DNA of 17,284 bases from JAFLCA01 sp041907145 (GCA_041907145.1 JAYRHW010000214.1:1-17284), one strand, 5' to 3'; shown: positions 6,843-14,419, counted from the stretch's first letter. Notes: generated from the sequence alone by a model not told the origin. Numbers and translations: made by a program.

Positions 6843-8216
6843 ATGGCCGACTTCCGTGAAACTCTCTATACGATAGACTCACGTGGAAATCGCAAGTGGG
6901 TATACAAGCATGATTCCCGGGGGTTTTTTACTTCCCGCCGTGCTGCGGTAGCGACGGGCTTGATTCTTATCTACTTGGCCATGCCCTGGATAGAGATCGG
7001 AGGGCAGCAAGCCGTATTGCTGGATATAGTCGGGAGAAAATTCGTGTTCTTTGGGGCCACGTTCTGGGCCACGGACACCAAGCTTCTGATGCTCGTATTG
7101 GCAGCGCTGGGTCTTTGTCTGTTTTTTTTCACCTCATTGTTTGGGCGGATATGGTGCGGCTGGGCCTGCCCAGAAACGGTCTTTCTAGAGTTCGTATTTC
7201 GCCCGCTCGAGCGCCTGATCGAGGGCGCCGCGGGTGCGCGACGCAGACTGGATGAAGCTCCATGGGGGCCGCGAAAGTTTGCCATCAAGGTGCTGAAGTA
7301 CGCGATCTTCGCCTTTTGCGCCTGGCTGCTAGCCAGCACGTGTGCGGCCTATTTTCTCGGGCGCGAACGCTTGTTTGCCATGATGCTCGAAGGTCCCCAG
7401 GCTCACTGGCAGACATTCTTGACGGTGATGGCAATCACGGCGGCGCTTGCCTTCCAGTTTGGCTGGTTTAGAGAACAATTTTGCACCGTCCTGTGTCCTT
7501 ATGCCCGATTTCAGTCCGTGCTGTTGGATGATAGCTCACTTCTGGTCGGCTATGACCGTGCGCGAGGAGAGCCCCGCGGCCGTGCCGGCACTGCAGGTGC
7601 CGGCAGCTGCGTAGACTGCGGCCTCTGCGTTCGGGTTTGCCCCACGGGGATAGATATTCGAAACGGATTGCAGCTCGAATGCGTTCAGTGCGCCATGTGC
7701 GCGGATGCCTGTGATTCCGTCATGAAAAAGCTCGAGCGTCCGCAGGGCCTCATCCGCTATGATACGGAGCGGGGGTTGGCGGGGCTACCGGTGAAATTTT
7801 TGAGGCCGCGAGTCGCGTTCTATGCCTTTTTGATTGTAGGCTGTACGGCCTTTTTCGGCTACTCTCTGGCAAGCCGGCAACTGTTTGACGTATTCCTCGC
7901 CCACGCCAAGGCTGACGTTCCGTACACGACGCTCGGAGATGGGCGCATTAGTAATCATCTGACTCTGCATATTTCCAATAAGGACACGATTCAGCATCGC
8001 TATGCCATTAGTCTTCCCGCTGGTATTTTGGGAGTCGAACTCGTCGCGCCCATGAACCCGGCCACCGTTTCGTCGGGTGAAGCAGTCACTGTACCGCTCT
8101 TTTTGAACTTCGAACGGAGAATTCTGCAGGCGAGAAGTATGCTTGTAGAGATCGAAACAAGCGATGAGAATGGCAAGAGTCTTCGTTCGCGCATTTCACT
8201 TTTAGGACCTGGATAA
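6843..8216 (+). CDS. ccoG: CcoG/FixG/RdxA-type membrane iron-sulfur protein
   Basis: A 457-residue polyferredoxin membrane protein. It has helices near 35-55, 80-100, 150-172, 190-207 and 322-340. Conserved CGWACP lies at 105-110 and CTVLCPY at 214-220. Two 4Fe-4S ferredoxin motifs follow: C256, C259, C262, C266 and C280, C283, C286, C290. After the last helix, the C-terminal ~110 residues look like the Ig-like FixG C-terminal domain in the periplasm. CcoG is regarded as a Cu(II)/Cu chelate reductase that helps deliver Cu(I) to the cbb3 oxidase. It follows ccoP by 22 bases, with GAAGG as ribosome site, in the normal ccoNOQP-G order. All cysteines are present. Confidence 0.96.
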   Translation: MADFRETLYTIDSRGNRKWVYKHDSRGFFTSRRAAVATGLILIYLAMPWIEIGGQQAVLLDIVGRKFVFFGATFWATDTKLLMLVLAALGLCLFFFTSLFGRIWCGWACPETVFLEFVFRPLERLIEGAAGARRRLDEAPWGPRKFAIKVLKYAIFAFCAWLLASTCAAYFLGRERLFAMMLEGPQAHWQTFLTVMAITAALAFQFGWFREQFCTVLCPYARFQSVLLDDSSLLVGYDRARGEPRGRAGTAGAGSCVDCGLCVRVCPTGIDIRNGLQLECVQCAMCADACDSVMKKLERPQGLIRYDTERGLAGLPVKFLRPRVAFYAFLIVGCTAFFGYSLASRQLFDVFLAHAKADVPYTTLGDGRISNHLTLHISNKDTIQHRYAISLPAGILGVELVAPMNPATVSSGEAVTVPLFLNFERRILQARSMLVEIETSDENGKSLRSRISLLGPG

Positions 8217-8222
8217 AGCTTT

Positions 8223-9692
8223 ATGGCCGAGGCATCGGTAGTGACTGAGATCCTGGACAAGGATTCTGTCGAGCAGAAGGCGCTTTTGATCAACCTTGAC
8301 GCTGCGGTTTTCGGGACCTTTGCTGAAATCGGAGCCGGTCAGGAGGTTGCGAGACACTTTTTCCGTGTTGGAGGAGCAGCTAAGACCATCGCCAAGACCA
8401 TGTCGGCGTACGATATGACTTTTAGCGATGAGATTTATGGAAAGGCGACTCGATACGTTTCGCGAGATCGCCTGGAAGCCATGCTTTCGCATGAATATCG
8501 GCTTTTAGTCGAGCGCCTTTCCGCGAAGCGTGGAGCCACTACCCGTTTCTTCGCGTTCGCAAATACGGTTGCGGCGATGGGGTACCGTGGTCAGCAAGAG
8601 TGCCATGGTTGGATGGGCGTTCGCCTTCAAAGTGATCCGCTTTCCGCGCCGAGCACCGTCATCATGCACGTGCGAATGCTCGATCGTGACAATCTGCGGC
8701 AGCAGGAGGCGCTTGGAGTAGTCGGAGTCAATCTTCTGTATGCAACTTTGTATCTGCGAGACGACCTAGATCGGTTTGTTTCGGCGCTGCTCGACGACCT
8801 TGGAACGCATCGCATCGAAGTCGATATGCTTGAATTCTCCGGACCAGCTTTCTTGTCCGTTGACAATAGACTTGCTTGCCTCAAATTGGTGCGAAAGCGC
8901 CTGTCCGGGTCCATCGTGCTTCCGCCGGACGGAAGAATTCTTCAGGCCTCTGAGGTGCTCTACGACCGAACCCTCATTGTTGAGCGCGGGAGATACCAGC
9001 CGGTGACGCATGTGCATGTGGACATGATTCAGGCTGGAAAGGCCTATTGCGCGAGTGATCCATCAGCGGGGAGTGATCCTCTCATCCTCTGTGAAATTGC
9101 GCTTCACAGTCTGAGCTCCTCGCAGCAGTTGAGTGACGAGCAGCTGCTCGCTCACGCCGACATGCTTTTGGCGCTTGGTTACACGGTGCTTATTTCAGAT
9201 TATCCCGAGTTCCATCGACTAATGTCTTTTTTCCGTCGCTACACCAAGAAGCGAATATACCTGGTTGCTGGTGTGGACGTGCTCTTGAAGTTATTCGACC
9301 CTCGTTATTACCGGAATCTCGAAGGGGGGGTGCTCGAGGGGCTGGGACGTTTGTTCCAGGAGGGGGTAAAACTGCTTCTCTATCCCATTCGTCGCGAACG
9401 ATACCTAGCACTCATTACCCGAGCCGGGTATGCCCCCGATCAAATGCAAGCCGCTGCTCTACCGGAACTCGTTACGGCAGACCACGTGCAAGTCTCAGAG
9501 TCGGCGCGCGAGCTACTCGACTATTTGGTTCGGTCGCAAGCGCTCGGAAGCTTGTCGTGCTCGAATCCGGCATATCTGGACATCGACTCCGACGCCGTAA
9601 TGAGCTTGTATCGAAAGGGAGACGCTGCATGGGAAAAATCGGTGCCTGCAGCAGCCGCAGCGGTCATGAAGCAGCGCGCTATAGCTCAGTAG
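8223..9692 (+). CDS. Conserved uncharacterised protein downstream of ccoG
   Basis: A 489-residue, apparently cytoplasmic protein: no signal peptide or membrane helix is visible. Marked stretches are LLINLD (21-26), FAEIGAGQEVARHFFRVGGA (33-52), TIAKTMSAYDM (55-65), YRGQQECHGWMG (121-132) and VGVNLLYATLYL (167-178). I recall this as a widespread bacterial family. Its members often carry unsupported labels such as 'TonB-dependent receptor' or 'nicotinate-nucleotide adenylyltransferase'. The sequence supports neither: there is no beta-barrel or plug, and I see no HxGH nucleotidyltransferase motif. A glycine-rich IGAGQE segment could be a nucleotide or cofactor loop, but that is a guess. It starts six bases after ccoG stops, so it is very probably cotranscribed with the oxidase operon. 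It occupies the place where ccoH is usually found. No function is assigned. Confidence 0.85.
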   Translation: MAEASVVTEILDKDSVEQKALLINLDAAVFGTFAEIGAGQEVARHFFRVGGAAKTIAKTMSAYDMTFSDEIYGKATRYVSRDRLEAMLSHEYRLLVERLSAKRGATTRFFAFANTVAAMGYRGQQECHGWMGVRLQSDPLSAPSTVIMHVRMLDRDNLRQQEALGVVGVNLLYATLYLRDDLDRFVSALLDDLGTHRIEVDMLEFSGPAFLSVDNRLACLKLVRKRLSGSIVLPPDGRILQASEVLYDRTLIVERGRYQPVTHVHVDMIQAGKAYCASDPSAGSDPLILCEIALHSLSSSQQLSDEQLLAHADMLLALGYTVLISDYPEFHRLMSFFRRYTKKRIYLVAGVDVLLKLFDPRYYRNLEGGVLEGLGRLFQEGVKLLLYPIRRERYLALITRAGYAPDQMQAAALPELVTADHVQVSESARELLDYLVRSQALGSLSCSNPAYLDIDSDAVMSLYRKGDAAWEKSVPAAAAAVMKQRAIAQ

Positions 9693-9752
9693 CGCTGCAT
9701 TCTCTACTAATCCATTCATGTACTAGGTATCGCTAGAAATTTTTAGGCGGCG

Positions 9753-9814
9753 ATCTATCTCTGTCCTGCATCACATGGTAGTCTCAATAGACAAAAGAGT
9801 CGACTGAGATAGAT
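9753..9814. repeat. 9-bp perfect inverted repeat in the leader of the beta-barrel gene
   Basis: ATCTATCTC (9753-9761) and its exact reverse complement GAGATAGAT (9806-9814) are separated by 44 bases. They lie in the 167-base gap before the beta-barrel gene. It could form a long stem-loop in the leader RNA or be two sites for one regulator. Nine pairs with a long spacer can arise by chance, so the assignment is tentative. Confidence 0.3.
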
Positions 9815-9850
9815 ATGCGGTCGATAACTACTTTCGGTGTATCGGTATAT

Positions 9851-9856
9851 GGAGGA
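9851..9856 (+). promoter_or_regulatory. Shine-Dalgarno GGAGGA fixing a GTG start
   Basis: GGAGGA lies three bases before GTG at 9860, close but workable. It decides the start against the in-frame ATG at 9815, which has no ribosome site and would put 15 extra residues before the signal peptide. Confidence 0.65.
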
Positions 9857-9859
9857 AAT

Positions 9860-10726
9860 GTGAACCCAAAGTTTTTGCGATTTGTTTGTTCAGCGGCCGC
9901 ATTGCTGTGGCTCTCCCCGGTGTCGGCATTACAAGCCGAGAATCTTTCGAATTTGATCTCGCCGGTTACCCATCCGACGAATTTCGAGGATCCTCGCCCC
10001 ATCACCGAAATCCGGCCGCTCTTCGTACATCACGAAATTGACGATGCCTTCGCCACCGGCGGCGGCGACGTCCAAATATACGCTCTGCAAGCCCGATTTA
10101 AAGTCGATGATGATTGGGCTATCATTGCGACGAAGGATGGATTCGTAGATTTCAATCCGAAGGGAGTCCTGAAGAAGGACACCGGATTCGCGAATGTTGC
10201 GGCCGGATTCAAATACGCCGCATTCAGGAGCGAGAACTCGATTGTAAGCGCCGGACTGCGCTACGAGATCCCGATGGGCCAGGAGCGAGTGCTGCAGGGG
10301 AGGGGCGATGGCATCTTCAATCCCTTTATCAGTGCAGCTATGGTGGTCGATGGTTGGAATTTCATGGCCGGCAGCGGATTTCGCTTAAGAATCGATCGAG
10401 ATGACAGTTCGTTTTACGACCTTGATGCGCACGTGAGCTACAAAATCGGAAATTTCTACCCCTTGGCTGAATTTGGGCTTATCCATGTGCTTGCCGCAGG
10501 GGATCGCTTGCCTATAGCCGACGAGGGCGAAGATTTTTTCAATATTGGAAGTTCTCAATCGGAGGGTGAAACCATCACGACTTTTGCGGTGGGAGCTCGT
10601 TACCGAGTTAATGATTCACTGGATGTCGGTGCTGCGTACCAATTTCCGTTGCAGCGGGAGAGCGGCACGCGGATCATCGATTATCGAGTGACGGCGGATC
10701 TTATTTATCGCTTTTCATTGACGTAG
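9860..10726 (+). CDS. Secreted outer-membrane beta-barrel-like protein, function unknown
   Basis: From the GTG start this is a 288-residue protein. It begins with a basic, hydrophobic signal peptide (about 1-26, MNPKFLRFVCSAAALLWL, possible cleavage after VSA or LQA). The mature part alternates polar and hydrophobic residues in many short strands (AGFKYAAF, VSAGLRYEIPMG, HVSYKIG, FAVGARYRV, ADLIYRF). It has abundant Gly/Tyr/Phe and ends with an aromatic-containing strand YRFSLT, as expected for an outer-membrane beta-barrel. It resembles the loosely defined 'transporter' or OMP-like proteins found as hypotheticals in proteobacteria; I cannot name a substrate. It is 167 bases after the previous gene, with its own likely leader, and may be a separate transcription unit. 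Confidence 0.72.
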   Translation: MNPKFLRFVCSAAALLWLSPVSALQAENLSNLISPVTHPTNFEDPRPITEIRPLFVHHEIDDAFATGGGDVQIYALQARFKVDDDWAIIATKDGFVDFNPKGVLKKDTGFANVAAGFKYAAFRSENSIVSAGLRYEIPMGQERVLQGRGDGIFNPFISAAMVVDGWNFMAGSGFRLRIDRDDSSFYDLDAHVSYKIGNFYPLAEFGLIHVLAAGDRLPIADEGEDFFNIGSSQSEGETITTFAVGARYRVNDSLDVGAAYQFPLQRESGTRIIDYRVTADLIYRFSLT

Positions 10727-10734
10727 TCTGGAGG

Positions 10735-10757
10735 GGCAGGGGGCCACGTCTCCTGCC
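10735..10757 (+). terminator. Weak hairpin after the beta-barrel gene
   Basis: GGCAGG (10735-10740) pairs with CCTGCC (10752-10757) across an 11-base loop shortly after the stop codon. No T-tract follows, so it is at best a weak or Rho-assisted terminator, or an mRNA-stabilising stem between this gene and the CBS gene. Confidence 0.25.
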
Positions 10758-10785
10758 TCATTAACCAAAACAAGCGGAGGCTAGC

Positions 10786-11193
10786 ATGACGACCGAACCA
10801 ACCATTCAATCATACATGACGCTGTGTCCACATGGCATCGGCATCGACCAGAAGATTTCAGTGGCCGAAGACATGATGAGGAAACACGGCATTCGCCATT
10901 TGCCGGTTCAAGTCGGCGGGAAGCTGGTTGGAATCGTCAGCGACCGCGATATAAAATTCGCAGCAGGATTGGCAGAGGCTGGGGGAAAGGAATGGGAAAT
11001 TCGTGATGTCTATACCCCGGAACCCTACTCGATTGGTCCCGATACGAAGCTTGCCGAAGTGCTCGAGACCATGGCTAGGGATCATATTGGCTGCGCACTG
11101 GTCGTGCATGAGGGAAAGGCCAAGGGAATTTTTACCATGGTCGACGCTTGCCGATTGCTCGCTGAAAAATTACGGACAAAGTGCTGCTCATGA
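10786..11193 (+). CDS. Two-CBS-domain (Bateman module) protein
   Basis: A 135-residue protein made almost entirely of two CBS domains. The first is about residues 8-60 (VAEDMMRKHGIRHLPV, GKLVGIVSDRDI). The second is about 75-130 (LAEVLETMARDHIGCALVV, KAKGIFTMVDACRLL). Tandem CBS domains usually bind adenosine nucleotides or related ligands and report energy or redox state to a partner. No catalytic domain is attached, so it probably acts on another protein. A strong GCGGAGG ribosome site precedes the ATG. Its last four bases overlap the start of the desaturase gene, making that protein an obvious candidate partner. The C-terminus ends in KCCS, with an adjacent cysteine pair. Confidence 0.9.
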   Translation: MTTEPTIQSYMTLCPHGIGIDQKISVAEDMMRKHGIRHLPVQVGGKLVGIVSDRDIKFAAGLAEAGGKEWEIRDVYTPEPYSIGPDTKLAEVLETMARDHIGCALVVHEGKAKGIFTMVDACRLLAEKLRTKCCS

Positions 11194-12071
11194 TGTCAGC
11201 CAATAAAACCGCGCATTACACCCGCATAAATCAAGCCGTATTTCTTGGTCTGCACCTGTTGCCCTTGTGTGCTCTCTATACAGGAGCAACGCCATTCGAT
11301 TGGATTGTATGCGGGACGCTCTACGTTTCACGGATGTTTTTCGTGACTGGAGGCTATCACCGGTACTTTTCGCACCGCACCTTCAAGACTTCACGCTGGT
11401 TCCAGCTGGTGCTGGCGTTTCTGGCTCAAACCAGTGCACAGAAGGGAGTGCTCTGGTGGAGCGCCTATCACCGCGTGCACCACAAATTCAGTGATACCGA
11501 GAACGATCCGCACTCCAAGAAGATTTTCGGCTTTTGGCGTTCTCATATTGGCTGGATACTCGAGAAGGAACACGAGCCTACTCATTTTGAGCTTGTAAAG
11601 GATTTGGCGAAATATCCTGAGCTGGTATGGCTAAATAAGCACTACATGCTTCCTGCCGCGTTGCTCGCCACGGGTGTTACCCTGCTCGGAGGTTATGTTA
11701 ACGGGGGAAGCGTGCACACGATGCTAACGCATGGCTGGTCGACGCTGTGGGTTGGTTTCTTTTTGAGCACGGTCATACTCTACCACGCAACTTTTTCGAT
11801 CAATTCTTTGATGCACTGGTTCGGGACCCCACGCTACAAAACGGGGGACGAATCCCGTAACAGTCTATGGTTAGCCATCCTTTCGCTTGGCGAAGGCTGG
11901 CATAATAACCACCACTACTATCAGCGTTCAACTCGCCAGGGATTCTTCTGGTGGGAAATCGATATAACCTATTACGTTCTCAAGATTCTGGAGTTATTCG
12001 GACTAGTTTGGGATATTACGGGAGTTCCGGCGCACGTGCAGTTCGATAAGAGCAAGCTGATTGCTCCGTGA
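11190..12071 (+). CDS. Membrane-bound fatty acid (acyl-CoA delta-9 type) desaturase
   Basis: A 293-residue membrane di-iron desaturase. The three histidine boxes are present: HRYFSH (57-62, counted from the first ATG), HRVHH (94-98) and HNNHH (238-242). Hydrophobic segments lie near 15-52, 70-85, 150-168 and 185-200. The spacing and the WHNNHH form match the acyl-CoA/lipid desaturases that introduce a cis double bond, usually at delta-9, using O2 and an electron donor. There are two consecutive ATGs, at 11190 and 11193. ATG 11190 overlaps the CBS stop as ATGA, implying translational coupling. Regiospecificity cannot be read from the sequence. Confidence 0.93.
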   Translation: MMSANKTAHYTRINQAVFLGLHLLPLCALYTGATPFDWIVCGTLYVSRMFFVTGGYHRYFSHRTFKTSRWFQLVLAFLAQTSAQKGVLWWSAYHRVHHKFSDTENDPHSKKIFGFWRSHIGWILEKEHEPTHFELVKDLAKYPELVWLNKHYMLPAALLATGVTLLGGYVNGGSVHTMLTHGWSTLWVGFFLSTVILYHATFSINSLMHWFGTPRYKTGDESRNSLWLAILSLGEGWHNNHHYYQRSTRQGFFWWEIDITYYVLKILELFGLVWDITGVPAHVQFDKSKLIAP

Positions 12072-12126
12072 GGAGTCATTCCAGGTGCAGATGCCGAGCT
12101 AACGATAGACTCCTAACCGAAGGGTG

Positions 12127-12600
12127 TTATGCCTCACTATCTAACTGCTCTCGAAGCTTTGTAGTAACTGCATCATAGACGCGAATTTTTTCCTCTCGGT
12201 CACGAAACAAATAAATCTGGCAATGGACAATGTCCGGCCAGGTCCCGGTTCGGCGTCCATTCATTGTAATAGAAAAACACTCCTCGTCGCCTCGTACCAG
12301 TTTAGCCAACCTGCGTGCCTCCCGGTAGGTAACGCGCAACATATCACTCACCTCTTGGGCAGAAGGTGGGCCGCTCTCCTGACCCTCAGGAAAAAAAACA
12401 ACGTAGTGGTGATCGATATATCGACGGAGTGCCGGCTCAATACGGCAAAGCCGTCCGCTAGACAAGAGGATATCTCGATTGATGTTCAGGAGAAGATCAC
12501 TGAGCGGAGAATCGGATGTTGAACTTGGAACCCCCATGCGGTGACCAAGATCTCTGCCAACGTTCAATGGCCGAGAATTATTGTAATCAAATGCAACCAT
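12127..12600 (-). CDS. Hypothetical protein, possible degenerate HIT-fold domain
   Basis: A 157-residue soluble protein from ATG 12600; an in-frame TTG at 12615 is possible, and neither has a clear ribosome site. The central part, from about 62 to 136, reads like a HIT-superfamily domain. A strand HHYVVFFPEG (64-73) is followed by helix EVSDMLRVTYREARRLAKLV (83-102), then strand FSITMNG (109-115) and WPDIVHCQIYLFRD (121-134). The last strand aligns with the HIT active-site motif H-x-H-x-H but retains only H126; the other two positions are Q128 and Y130. In canonical HIT hydrolases the middle histidine is the nucleophile, so ordinary nucleotide hydrolysis is unlikely. This is an alignment by eye and remains tentative. 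It converges with the desaturase gene. Confidence 0.62.
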   Translation of the reverse strand: MVAFDYNNSRPLNVGRDLGHRMGVPSSTSDSPLSDLLLNINRDILLSSGRLCRIEPALRRYIDHHYVVFFPEGQESGPPSAQEVSDMLRVTYREARRLAKLVRGDEECFSITMNGRRTGTWPDIVHCQIYLFRDREEKIRVYDAVTTKLREQLDSEA

Positions 12601-12628
12601 ACTTGTTAGGCTCAACGGCTAGAATAAT

Positions 12629-12652
12629 TGGTGCGAAGGGCGCTTCGCACCA
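12629..12652 (-). terminator. Strong 10-bp hairpin, probable terminator of the muramidase-like gene
   Basis: A perfect 10-bp stem (TGGTGCGAAG with CTTCGCACCA) and a four-base loop lie about 100 bases beyond the stop of the minus-strand gene at 12751. On the minus strand the stem is followed by ATTATTCT, a weak U-rich tract. It also sits just upstream of the next minus gene, so it should separate the two transcripts; it could alternatively act as a leader structure of that gene. Confidence 0.55.
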
Positions 12653-12750
12653 GCATTCCTTCGATCCAGTTGTACTCTTCGTGCAGATTGTAGGGGGTTC
12701 GATAAGGGTAAGCAACTTTGGTATGAACACTCACCAATACGGTGGCCCAG

Positions 12751-14238
12751 CTAGCTAGGCATTTTGGATAGACCAGCCTCGGTGCGACTATCCAATTCTC
12801 CGGTGACCGGCAACCCCAATTCACGCTGTATATTCATGATGCCATCACTAACAGAGGGGCCGAAGCTCTCCTCGGGCAGCGGTTCAGTCAGTGCCATCAT
12901 CGGGGTGGCGGTGCCCCTGATTCCAGCGGCGATGCGCGTGTTTTCCAATCGCCGCAGCCATCCGTTAAGATATTTTTCGTTGTGACCCCGCTTTGCAATG
13001 TCACGGTAACGGAGCTCCACCTGTGCGGCAAAACTCTCCGCGAGCGAAGCTGATTCATATTCTTTGACGGCCCTCAGGGTGGCATCAGTAAAATCAGGCC
13101 CAGTGGGAATGCCTATGGTCGCGCGGAGAAGCTTGGCGCTCGCTCCCTTGCCCATATTTACGCTGGCATTGAAGCACAAGATTGCCAGGTTCTCGGGCAT
13201 CTCATCGCAGCGGGAGGCTTTCCAGTAGTACTGGTAGTAGATTTGATCTCGTTCCCCGTCCGACATCTTGGATACCGATCGCTGCGGCGTTTGGTGCTCC
13301 TTGCGGTAGCGATCATACGTGGTCTGGGTGATCCCTTGGTTCGTGACATTACCGCCCTTGTTGCCGCGATCCTGCGTATCTCGCGAGATGCCGCCCTCGA
13401 ACCGCAGTATCAGTTTCAAAGCCCGCTCGAACGTCTCATGATTCGCAGGACCGGTTCCACCGGCGAGCTTGCCGTCAATCGCACTCCCTAATTTCCCGAG
13501 CACCGTTCCGACAATGCTGATATCTCCCTTCTCTTTGAGCGCCTGTGCCGTGCGACTGCGGATGGCTCCGTCTTCGGGCAGATGCAATTCAGGCAGGGCC
13601 AGACGTTCAGCATTCCAGGAGCGTTGGAAGTTGATTACTGCTCGCTGGGTTGCATCCGAGAAATAATCGTCTTCTCTGAGCCTGGGCTGCGCACCGGCTC
13701 CATTGAGATATCGTTTGCACAGACGCACGTCTTCCCCGCGATCTCCGCACGCGAGAAGTTTAATTTGAGCAATGACGTCGGCCAAAGGCTCTTTCGGGCT
13801 CTGAACCCACTGAGCTTTCGACTTTACAGTCGGGGAGTCCTTTTGCGCTGCGCTGACTGGTGCTGTTTCAAGTGCGGCCAGCGTGTCCTTGTCTACTACG
13901 CCATTCGCGTCTAACGGTCTTCCATCGGGAGTGCGATGTCCGTGCTGAAATTGGATAACTGCTGCCTTTGTCGCAGGGCCGAATTTCTCGTCGACAGTTA
14001 GTTGCGGGTTCGCCCCGTGAGCGTTGAGCAGTCGTTGGACGAGGGCAACTTGCTCGCCGCGACAACCTTTATCAACGAGCTCTTGTCCCAGCCGCACGTT
14101 TTGCAAGCGATCGGAGTGGAAAAGGGCAGCTCCTTGATCTCGAGATTTGTCGGCACCCTCTCGCTGACCTTCTGCGAAGGAATAAGCCCCCAGCGAGAGC
14201 GCGAGGGTACCAAAGGCTGTTACTGCCGACCGATTCAT
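12751..14238 (-). CDS. Secreted GH108-type muramidase-like protein with peptidoglycan-binding repeats
   Basis: A 495-residue protein if started at ATG 14238, which opens a plausible signal peptide (MNRSAVTAFGTLALSLGAYS). An upstream in-frame ATG at 14340 would add 34 residues and is less likely; no clear ribosome site marks either. A first peptidoglycan-binding repeat is at about 55-125 (GEQVALVQRLLNAHG, FGPATKAAVIQFQ) and a second at about 162-235 (GEDVRLCKRYLNGAG, ATQRAVINFQ). A GH108-like lysozyme domain spans about 268-435, with probable catalytic E281 in LRFEGG and the NVTNQGIT motif (297-304). A short third half-repeat closes the protein (459-495). It would bind and cut peptidoglycan outside the cytoplasm. 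GH108 is common in phage endolysins, but there are no neighbouring phage genes, and the signal peptide points to a cell-wall remodelling or interbacterial role. Confidence 0.82.
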   Translation of the reverse strand: MNRSAVTAFGTLALSLGAYSFAEGQREGADKSRDQGAALFHSDRLQNVRLGQELVDKGCRGEQVALVQRLLNAHGANPQLTVDEKFGPATKAAVIQFQHGHRTPDGRPLDANGVVDKDTLAALETAPVSAAQKDSPTVKSKAQWVQSPKEPLADVIAQIKLLACGDRGEDVRLCKRYLNGAGAQPRLREDDYFSDATQRAVINFQRSWNAERLALPELHLPEDGAIRSRTAQALKEKGDISIVGTVLGKLGSAIDGKLAGGTGPANHETFERALKLILRFEGGISRDTQDRGNKGGNVTNQGITQTTYDRYRKEHQTPQRSVSKMSDGERDQIYYQYYWKASRCDEMPENLAILCFNASVNMGKGASAKLLRATIGIPTGPDFTDATLRAVKEYESASLAESFAAQVELRYRDIAKRGHNEKYLNGWLRRLENTRIAAGIRGTATPMMALTEPLPEESFGPSVSDGIMNIQRELGLPVTGELDSRTEAGLSKMPS

Positions 14239-14419
14239 ATATAGGTACTGCGTTGGGAATGTCAGGGGGAAGACGCAAGTGCTCAGATATATTACTGCGG
14301 ACGGAAATCCAAAGCTACTGGGGTAGAATCGCGTCGGCATGCAGCCATTTGAGGCAGTATCTTTCGAAATTTCGGTGCGTTAGAATCACCCCGTCCGCGC
14401 GCCTTACCCAGGTTTGTGA
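14239..14419. promoter_or_regulatory. Divergent intergenic region between the muramidase-like and kinase genes
   Basis: This 181-base gap should hold promoters for both divergent genes. A perfect 10-bp palindrome CGAAATTTCG lies at 14365-14374. TAGAAT at 14381-14386 is a one-mismatch -10 element for the kinase gene, without a recognisable -35. The kinase GTG at 14420 is preceded by a modest CAGG ribosome site. No other gene is visible here apart from the possible N-terminal extension of the minus-strand gene. Confidence 0.35.

Noticed and set aside
8223..9692. Annotation as TonB-dependent receptor or nicotinate-nucleotide adenylyltransferase
   Set aside because: No signal peptide, plug or barrel strands and no HxGH/ISSTxxR-type nucleotidyltransferase motifs are seen.
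12071..12114. Inverted repeat AGGAGTC / GACTCCT between the desaturase and the HIT-like gene
   Set aside because: Seven pairs around a 30-base loop with no T-tract; too weak for a terminator call.
12751..14238. Evidence of a prophage from the lysozyme-like gene
   Set aside because: No holin, capsid, tail, integrase or attachment site is visible, the protein has a signal peptide, and flanking genes are ordinary chromosomal ones.
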